Shown here piece by piece: positions 57,882-64,000 of a DNA stretch of 64,000 bases. This stretch comes from an uncultured Collinsella sp. (GTDB lineage Bacteria; Actinomycetota; Coriobacteriia; Coriobacteriales; Coriobacteriaceae), in the NCBI GenBank assembly GCA_902491765.1, contig CABUIY010000004.1, positions 1 to 64,000 on the forward strand. Direction: 5' to 3'. Made by a program: the position numbers and the translations under genes. Under the pieces are notes generated by a model. It saw nothing but the letters and a program-made list of their open reading frames with translations, made no database searches and had not been told where the DNA came from. The number at the start of each line of letters is the position of its first letter. Within the stretch, counting starts at the first letter, position 1.

Positions 57882-59978
57882 ATGGCAGACGCTAAGGATT
57901 TCCTGTTTGAGATCGGTACGGAAGAAATGCCCTCCGCACCGCTGAACAATGCCGTCAAGCAGCTTGGCACCATGATCGCCAAGGGTCTCGACGAGGCCGG
58001 TCTGGCTCACGGCGAGGTCCGTGTGATCTCGAGCCCGCGCCGCCTGGCTGCGCTCGTTGCCGACGTCGCCACCGCGACCGACGAGGTTCACGAGGTCAAG
58101 CGCGGCCCCGCGGCCAACATCGCCTTCGATGCCGATGGTAACGCCACCAAGGCCGCCCAGGGCTTCGCCCGCAAGTGCGGTGTGGCTGCCGAGGATCTGG
58201 TTCGTCGCGAGGACACCGACGGCCGTGAGTACGTCTTTGCCGAGAAGAACATCCCTTCCGCCCCGGCCACCCCGATCCTGACGGCCCTGTGCGAGAAGAC
58301 TATCGCTGGCCTGCAGTGGCCCAACTACCGCTCTCAGCGCTGGGGTCACGAGCATGCGACCTTTGTTCGTCCGGTCCGCTGGATCTGCTGCCTTCTGGGC
58401 GAGGACGTTGTGCCCGTGTCGTTTGCCGACGTGACGAGTGGCAACACCACGCGTGGTCATCGCGTGCTTGGCCCCGGTGACCATGTGGTCGCCAGCCCCG
58501 CCGTCTACGAGCAGGTGCTCGAGGACGCCGGCGTGCTTTCTGCCGAGCGCCGTCGCGAGGCCATCCTTGCCGGTATCGCCGAGGTCGAGGCTGCCCGTCC
58601 CGGCTGCCATGTCGATACGCCCAAGAAGGTCTTTGAGGAGGTCATCAACCTCTGCGAGTGGCCGACGGTGCTCGTCGGGACCTTCGATGAGGAGTTCCTC
58701 AAGGTCCCGCACGAGATCATCTGCGAGTCCATGCTCACCAACCAGCGCTACTTCCCGATCTATGACGGCGAGGGCAAGCTCACACGTGAGTTCGTGGTCG
58801 TCTCCAACAGCAAGCCCGAGAACGCCGAGCGCGTGATCGACGGCAACGAGCGCGTTGTGCGTGCCCGTCTGGACGATGCCAAGTTCTTCTACGAGGAGGA
58901 CCTGAAGATCTCCCTCGACGAGTTCCGCGAGCGTCTGGCCAAGGTCGCCTTCCAGGAGAAGCTCGGTAGCGTGCTCGCCAAGTCCGAGCGCATCGAGCAG
59001 CTCGCGCTCGCTATTGCCCGTGAGGCACACCTGGGTGCTCACCTGGCAGCCGATGCCGCTCGCGCCGCGCACCTGTGCAAGGCCGACTTGGTATCCAACG
59101 CCGTCGTCGAGTTCACGAGCCAGCAGGGCGTGATGGGCGGTTACTACGCCACCGCGATGGGGGAGAACGACGAGGTCGCCCACGCCATTCGCGATCATTA
59201 TCGTCCCCGCTTTGCCGGTGACGAGCTGCCCGAGGGCACCGCTGGCTGCATCGTGGCCTGCGCCGACAAGCTCGATACCATCGCCGGTATCTTTGCCATT
59301 GGCGAGCCCCCGACCGGCTCCTCCGATCCCTACGCGCTGCGTCGTGCCGCTATCGGCATCATCAACATCCTGCGCGACCGTCTGCCGATCGACCCCACAT
59401 CGCTCATCGACTTCGCCCTCGAGCTCTATAGCGAGCAGGGCATTGAGTTCGACGCCGCCGAGGTCGCCCAGCAGGTTCGCGACTTCTTCCATGGCCGCCT
59501 GGTGAGCATGGCCCGCGACGAAAAGATCCCGGCCGATACCGTTGCCGCCGTCTCTGCGGTGCACATCATCGCCCCGTCCGTCTTCTTCGCCCGCTGCGCC
59601 GCCCTCGACGAGGCCCGCAAGAACGATGTCGAGACCTTTGACAACCTGGCTACGGCCTATGCCCGTGCCGCGCATATCTCCAAGCCCGAGCTGGGCGCGG
59701 AGTACGACCGCAGCCTGATGGGCGAGGCCGAGCTCGCGCTTGCCGATGCTTCCGAGGCTGCTCAGACTGCTGTCGATGCTGCCCTTGCTGCCGAGGACTA
59801 CCCGGCCGCATTTGCCGCCCTCGCCGCCATGCGCGCGCCCATCGACCGTTTCTTCGATGAGGTTATGGTCATGGACGAGGACGAGCAGCTCCGCGATAAT
59901 CGCCTTAAGCTGCTCAACCGCTTCGAGGCCGTTTTCTCCGGCATTGCCAACATCGGTGAGCTTGCCCGCAAAAAGTAA
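57882..59978 (+). CDS. glyS: Glycyl-tRNA synthetase beta subunit
   Basis: 698 residues. FLFEIGTEEMPSAPL at the start, GPAANIAFDADGNATKAAQGFARKCG, HEIICESMLTNQRYFPIYD and the C-terminal anticodon-binding helices match GlyS. It binds tRNA-Gly and works with GlyQ. The motif RWGHEHATFVRPVRWI is fully conserved by eye. Length is usual (about 690). Confidence 0.97.
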   Translation: MADAKDFLFEIGTEEMPSAPLNNAVKQLGTMIAKGLDEAGLAHGEVRVISSPRRLAALVADVATATDEVHEVKRGPAANIAFDADGNATKAAQGFARKCGVAAEDLVRREDTDGREYVFAEKNIPSAPATPILTALCEKTIAGLQWPNYRSQRWGHEHATFVRPVRWICCLLGEDVVPVSFADVTSGNTTRGHRVLGPGDHVVASPAVYEQVLEDAGVLSAERRREAILAGIAEVEAARPGCHVDTPKKVFEEVINLCEWPTVLVGTFDEEFLKVPHEIICESMLTNQRYFPIYDGEGKLTREFVVVSNSKPENAERVIDGNERVVRARLDDAKFFYEEDLKISLDEFRERLAKVAFQEKLGSVLAKSERIEQLALAIAREAHLGAHLAADAARAAHLCKADLVSNAVVEFTSQQGVMGGYYATAMGENDEVAHAIRDHYRPRFAGDELPEGTAGCIVACADKLDTIAGIFAIGEPPTGSSDPYALRRAAIGIINILRDRLPIDPTSLIDFALELYSEQGIEFDAAEVAQQVRDFFHGRLVSMARDEKIPADTVAAVSAVHIIAPSVFFARCAALDEARKNDVETFDNLATAYARAAHISKPELGAEYDRSLMGEAELALADASEAAQTAVDAALAAEDYPAAFAALAAMRAPIDRFFDEVMVMDEDEQLRDNRLKLLNRFEAVFSGIANIGELARKK

Positions 59979-60012
59979 GCCAGCCTGCGCGTAAGCGCAA
60001 AAGGAGCCCCGC

Positions 60013-60879
60013 ATGGATTGCCCGGTCACCGCTCGTCCCACCGTTATCGTTATCTCCGACTCGCTCGGCGATACCGCTTGTGAGGTGGTGCTTGCGGCGT
60101 CCGGGCAATTTGATGAAGGGGCTTTTCGCGTTTTACGTCTGCCCAAGGTGACTTCCGTGGAGCAGGTCAAGTCATTTGTGGGGCCGCGCGTCGATGCCGA
60201 CCATCGCGATATTGCCGTGTTTCACACCATTGTCGATCCGGCGCTTCGCGCCCGTGTGCTCGATTACCTGAGCATGCTGCATATTCGTTCAGTCGACCTG
60301 ATTGGCCCGACGCTCGCCGTGCTGTCGTCGCTTATCGGTGTGCCGCCCAAGGGCGTTGCCGGCGTGATTCACAAGACCGATGACCGCTACTTCCATCGCA
60401 TCGAGGCCATGGAGTATTTTGTTGAGCACGATGATGGGCGCGGTTGCGACGATCTGTCAGGTGCCGATATCGTGCTGCTGGGCGTATCGCGCACGTCCAA
60501 GACGCCGCTGTCGATGTATCTGGCCTATCAAGGTTACAAGGTTGCCAATGTTCCGTTGGCCCATGGCATGGAGCCGCCGAAGTCGATTTACGAGGTTGAC
60601 CCGATGCGCCTGTTCGGCCTGATTTCGACCGTCGATGTGATTTCCGAAATTCGCGATAGCCGCTTGGGCGATGATTACGCTCGTGCCGTTGCCGGCTCCT
60701 ATGCCGAGCCCGAGAGCGTGCACAGCGAGCTCGAGGAAGCCCGTGCCCTCATGAAGCGCCTAGGCTGCTTTGTGGTGCGTACCGACGGCAAGGCCATCGA
60801 GGAAAGCGCTGCCGAGATCATTAGCCACTTGGAGGAAATCCAAGAAGCCCGTGCCCGCCGCGCCGCCCGTCGAGCCTAA
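60013..60879 (+). CDS. ppsR: Pyruvate, phosphate dikinase regulatory protein (DUF299)
   Basis: 288 residues. VIVISDSLGDTACEVVLAA begins the DUF299 family, and LLGVSRTSKTPLSMYLAYQG is its unusual P-loop-like motif. Such proteins both phosphorylate (with ADP) and dephosphorylate a Thr next to the catalytic His of PPDK or PEP synthase. The ppdK gene follows 249 nt later, so the partner is PPDK. The C-terminus is Arg/Ala-rich. Confidence 0.93.
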   Translation: MDCPVTARPTVIVISDSLGDTACEVVLAASGQFDEGAFRVLRLPKVTSVEQVKSFVGPRVDADHRDIAVFHTIVDPALRARVLDYLSMLHIRSVDLIGPTLAVLSSLIGVPPKGVAGVIHKTDDRYFHRIEAMEYFVEHDDGRGCDDLSGADIVLLGVSRTSKTPLSMYLAYQGYKVANVPLAHGMEPPKSIYEVDPMRLFGLISTVDVISEIRDSRLGDDYARAVAGSYAEPESVHSELEEARALMKRLGCFVVRTDGKAIEESAAEIISHLEEIQEARARRAARRA

Positions 60880-61128
60880 TAGTAGCAGCATTTTGATAAA
60901 GCGATTTAGCAAAAATATCGCATCTGACCTGCACTCTCTTACAGTGGTATCTTCATAAGGTAACCACCTTTACCTACCGTTTACCGCCATATTTACCACG
61001 TTTACCAACCCCCGCGTCCTCTGCGCAAGCCCGCTCAATGCCCGCCGTATAGTACCCTCACGGCTCGCATACGGCGGGTCGATTCGTTACCACGGTCGTG
61101 CGCGTAAGTGCATGGAAGGGGAAGTATC
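60880..61128 (+). promoter_or_regulatory. ppdK upstream region with TTTACC repeats and an inverted repeat
   Basis: Four TTTACC copies lie at 60969, 60980, 60992 and 61001, with GGTAACC just before them (60959-60965). Downstream a perfect 10-bp inverted repeat (61041-61050 with 61069-61078) starts over TATAGT (61048-61053), which may be the ppdK -10. This looks like a regulated promoter. The rest shows no gene. Confidence 0.5.
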
Positions 61129-63879
61129 GTGAGCGATTGCAAGAGGGTTTACCGTTTTGGAACCGACGCCCAGGGCACCTGTGTCACCGAGGGCGACAAG
61201 TCCATGAACTTCGTGCTTGGCGGCAAGGGCGCTAACCTTGCCGAGATGAGCCGTATCGGCCTGCCGGTTCCCGGTGGCTTTACCATTACCTGCCAGACTT
61301 GCGTCGAGTACTCCGGTGCCGGCAACGTGTGGCCCGAGGGCGCACTCGATGAGATCGTTGCCGCCGAGGCGGACCTCGAGGCCCGCTGCGGCAAGAAGCT
61401 CGGCGACGCCTCCGATCCGCTGCTCGTGTCGGTTCGTTCGGGCGCTCCGTTCTCCATGCCCGGTATGATGGACACGGTCCTCAACTTGGGCCTCAATGAC
61501 GATTCCGTCCAGGGCCTCATCGCGCAGACGCAGAACCCGCGTTTTGCTTGGGATAGCTACCGCCGCTTTATCCAGATGTTTTCCAATGTCGTCATGGGCG
61601 TTGACGCCGACCTGTTCGAGAACGCCCTGACCCAGGCCCGTCTGGTCGCCGGCGTTCGCGTCGATTCCGAGCTTTCGGCCGAGGACCTGCAGGAACTCGT
61701 CGAGACCTTTAAGGGCATCTTCTCCGAGAACGTCGATGCCTCCCTGTATCCCGAGCTCGAGGTCGCTGACGGCAAGCCCGTTTTCCCGCACGACCCGGAG
61801 CTTCAGCTACGCCTTGCAATTCAGGCCGTCTTTGGCAGCTGGATGAACGAGCGTGCCTGCATCTACCGCAAGCAGCATGGCATTTCCGACGACCTCGGCA
61901 CCGCCGTCAACGTGCAGGCCATGGCCTTTGGCAACAAGGGCGAGACCTCTGCGACAGGCGTCGCCTTTACGCGTAATCCGGCCGACGGCACCAAGGAGTT
62001 CTACGGTGACTTTTTGGTTAATGCTCAGGGCGAGGACGTCGTCGCCGGTATCCGCAACACCGAGCCCATCGTCGACCTCAAGACCACCCCGGGCCTCGAG
62101 TCCGCAGGTGAGGAGCTCGAGCGCGTGTTCCTGACGCTCGAGGATCATTACCGCGATATGTGCGATATCGAGTTCACCGTCGAGCAGGGCAAGCTCTGGA
62201 TGCTCCAGACCCGCGTGGGCAAGCGTACCGCCACCGCCGCCCTGCGCATCGCCATCGAAATGGTCGAGGAAGGCCTGATCACCCGCGAAGAGGCCGTGAG
62301 CCGCATCGATCCCGCGCAACTCGACCAGCTCCTTCACCCGCAGTTTGACGCCTCCAAGAAGTACGAGGCTCTCGCCAGCGGTCTTAATGCCAGCCCCGGT
62401 GCCGCCGTGGGCGAGGTCGTGTTCTCGAGCGACGACGCTGTCGCGCGCGCCAACGAGGGTCACAAGGTCATTCTGGTTCGTTGGGAGACCAACCCCGACG
62501 ACCTGAAGGGCATGGTCGCCGCCGAGGGCATCCTGACCAGCCACGGTGGCAAGACGAGCCATGCCGCCGTTATCGCCCGCGGCATGGGTACGCCCTGCGT
62601 CTGCGGCGTTGAGCGCTTCCACATCGACGCCGCCGAGAAGGTCGTGCGCATCGAGGGCAGCGACCGCGTATTGCACGAGGGCGATGTCATCTCCATCGAC
62701 GGCACCCAGGGCATCGTCGTCGATGGTCCCGTCGACCTGGTCTCTGCCGAGCTTACCGGCGACCTGGACACCATCCTGTCCTGGGCCGACGAGATTCGCC
62801 TGGACGAGACCTGTGGCCATGCCAACCATGTGCGCGTCAACGCCGACAATCCTGAGGATGCCGAGCTCGCCCTCGAGTTTGGCGCCGAGGCCATTGGCCT
62901 GTGCCGCACCGAGCACATGTTCCTGGGTGACCGCAAGAACATCATCCAGAGCTTTATCCTGTCTGACGATGAGGCCGTGAAGCAGCAGGCCCTGGCCGAC
63001 CTGCTCAAGGTTCAGACCGAGGACTTCCTGGCGATGTTCAAGACCATGTCCGGTCGCGATGTGGTCGTCCGCCTGCTCGATCCGCCGCTTCATGAGTTCC
63101 TGGATAATCCTCGCGAGCTCGAGGTTGCCATCACCAAGAAGGAAGCCGCTGGCGCCAGCGAGGAAGAGCTTGCCGTCCTGCGCACCCGCCTGCGTCGTAT
63201 CGACGGCATGGTCGAGTCGAACCCCATGCTCGGCCTACGCGGCGTGCGCCTGTCCGTCGTCTTTAGCGATCTGCCGCTCATGCAGGTCCGCGCCGTCGCC
63301 ACGGCTGCCGCCCGCCTTATCAAGGAGGGCGTCGACCCGCGCCCCGAGATTATGGTCCCGCTCGTTTCCATTACGGCCGAGCATGTTCAGACCCGCGAGG
63401 TTATCGAGCGCGTGATCGCCGAGGTTTCCGTCGAAGAAGGCGTCGAGCTCAATATTCCCGTGGGCACGATGCTCGAGCTGCCGCGCGCCTGCATGGTCGC
63501 TGACGAGATCGCCCATCACGCAGACTTCTTCTGCTTTGGCACCAACGACCTCACCCAGACGACCTTCGGTTTCTCGCGTGACGACGCCGAGGCTAAGTTC
63601 ATCCCGCTGTACATGCATAAGAAGATCTTGAAGGACAATCCCTTCGAGACCATCGATACGGCGGTGCTCGAGCTGGTGCGCATGGCCGTCGAGAAGGGCC
63701 GAGCCACCAACCCCGACATGCACTTTGGCGTGTGCGGCGAGCACGGCGGCGACCCCAAGTCCATCAAGGGCCTGTTTAACGTGGCCGACGTGGACTACGT
63801 GTCCTGCTCGCCCTACCGCGTGCCCCTCGCACGCCTGGCTGCCGCTCAAGCCAAGCTCGAGGCCAAGCGTTCCGCCTAA
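61129..63879 (+). CDS. ppdK: Pyruvate, phosphate dikinase
   Basis: 916 residues from GTG 61129 with GAAGGGGA 7 nt upstream. The nucleotide-binding domain starts LGGKGANLAEMSRIGLPVPGG. The phosphohistidine domain has SHGGKTSHAAVIARGMG with His478 and the adjacent regulatory Thr476. The C-terminal PEP/pyruvate barrel shows GLCRTEHMF, LDPPLHEFL and the catalytic-Cys motif CGEHGGDP. It interconverts pyruvate + ATP + Pi with PEP + AMP + PPi. PEP would supply the aroF and aroA steps encoded in the window as well as gluconeogenesis. Regulation by the upstream DUF299 protein is expected. Confidence 0.96.
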   Translation: MSDCKRVYRFGTDAQGTCVTEGDKSMNFVLGGKGANLAEMSRIGLPVPGGFTITCQTCVEYSGAGNVWPEGALDEIVAAEADLEARCGKKLGDASDPLLVSVRSGAPFSMPGMMDTVLNLGLNDDSVQGLIAQTQNPRFAWDSYRRFIQMFSNVVMGVDADLFENALTQARLVAGVRVDSELSAEDLQELVETFKGIFSENVDASLYPELEVADGKPVFPHDPELQLRLAIQAVFGSWMNERACIYRKQHGISDDLGTAVNVQAMAFGNKGETSATGVAFTRNPADGTKEFYGDFLVNAQGEDVVAGIRNTEPIVDLKTTPGLESAGEELERVFLTLEDHYRDMCDIEFTVEQGKLWMLQTRVGKRTATAALRIAIEMVEEGLITREEAVSRIDPAQLDQLLHPQFDASKKYEALASGLNASPGAAVGEVVFSSDDAVARANEGHKVILVRWETNPDDLKGMVAAEGILTSHGGKTSHAAVIARGMGTPCVCGVERFHIDAAEKVVRIEGSDRVLHEGDVISIDGTQGIVVDGPVDLVSAELTGDLDTILSWADEIRLDETCGHANHVRVNADNPEDAELALEFGAEAIGLCRTEHMFLGDRKNIIQSFILSDDEAVKQQALADLLKVQTEDFLAMFKTMSGRDVVVRLLDPPLHEFLDNPRELEVAITKKEAAGASEEELAVLRTRLRRIDGMVESNPMLGLRGVRLSVVFSDLPLMQVRAVATAAARLIKEGVDPRPEIMVPLVSITAEHVQTREVIERVIAEVSVEEGVELNIPVGTMLELPRACMVADEIAHHADFFCFGTNDLTQTTFGFSRDDAEAKFIPLYMHKKILKDNPFETIDTAVLELVRMAVEKGRATNPDMHFGVCGEHGGDPKSIKGLFNVADVDYVSCSPYRVPLARLAAAQAKLEAKRSA

Positions 63880-63917
63880 CGTTTTGGGTTTAGACGCCTA
63901 GCGTAGCCCCCTTCATG

Positions 63918-63948
63918 CCGCCCGTCTCATTCGTGAGACGGGCGGTTA
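63918..63948 (+). terminator. Hairpin after ppdK
   Basis: A perfect 12-bp stem (63918-63929 with 63934-63945) with a TTCG tetraloop, 38 nt after the stop. The T-run is short, but stem and loop are very stable. The remaining bases to 64000 hold no recognisable gene. Confidence 0.8.
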
Positions 63949-64000
63949 CCATGTGCGGGTTTTGTCTTTTTGTCTGCGTAAAAAATTGTTCTTGCAGCAG

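Noticed and set aside
57462..60170. Minus-strand open frame of ~902 codons opposite glyQ and glyS
   Set aside because: Shadow of the glyQS coding strand, with repetitive Gly/Val/Leu/Asp composition and no recognisable motif.
60955..61010. TTTACC cluster as a CRISPR-like array
   Set aside because: Repeats are only 6 nt with 3-6 nt between them, with no cas genes in the window.

Overview
The window looks like a chromosome segment of a gut Coriobacteriia member, most likely Collinsella or a close relative (inference). Reasons: actinobacterial-style GC-rich core genes with GC-rich third positions, frequent TTG and GTG starts behind good Shine-Dalgarno sites, Clostridial-hydrophobic-W (ChW) repeat surface proteins, an RmlC-RmlD fusion, and the gene orders rplU-rpmA-obg-nadD-yqeK-rsfS and rpsP-khpA-rimM-trmD-lepB.

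Region 1 (1-6442) holds two large secreted ChW-repeat proteins. The first ends in an L,D-transpeptidase domain, but its signal peptide lies in another frame, separated by a run of six G. The second carries an internal domain that I read as a GT80 (PM0188-type) sialyltransferase, with the expected Asp, KGHP His, Glu and Ser-Ser residues at family-like spacing. Region 2 (6585-23155) is a cell-surface glycan locus of mixed composition. It has an AT-rich block (GT-C protein, GtrA, GtrB-like GT2, GT2), a very GC-rich dTDP-rhamnose module (rmlA, rmlB, fused rmlC-rmlD), two GlfT2-like galactofuranosyltransferases around a LicD protein, a polyprenyl-phosphate GT2, a TagGH/Wzm-Wzt type ABC exporter, tRNA-Arg(TCT) and UDP-galactopyranose mutase. 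Together they predict a rhamnose- and galactofuranose-containing polymer, perhaps with phospho-substituents, exported by the ABC transporter.

Region 3 (23234-31671, minus strand) is a near-complete aromatic amino acid operon: aroF, tyrA, aroB, aroA, aroC, pheA, fused aroE-aroK, aroQ. It is preceded by a possible leaderless leader ORF and a terminator-like hairpin. Region 4 (31876-51755) is core genome: tRNA-Arg(CCG), a P-type ATPase, a zinc-ribbon membrane protein, cyclophilin, a TPR membrane protein, the rod-shape operon mreBCD-mrdA-rodA, a DUF697-like protein, the TIGR03960/TIGR03936 radical-SAM pair, then rplU-rpmA-obg-nadD-yqeK-rsfS.

Region 5 (51756-54215) has a REP-associated tyrosine transposase (RAYT) with matching palindromes on both sides, and dinB. 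Region 6 (54332-63879) holds rpsP-khpA-rimM-trmD-lepB, glyQS, and a pyruvate phosphate dikinase with its regulatory kinase/phosphatase.

The most unusual items are the secreted ChW/GT80-like protein beside a possibly phase-variable ChW L,D-transpeptidase, the GlfT2-LicD-GlfT2 arrangement, the aro leader, the RAYT/REP unit, and the TTTACC repeat cluster before ppdK. No CRISPR array, prophage or rRNA was seen.
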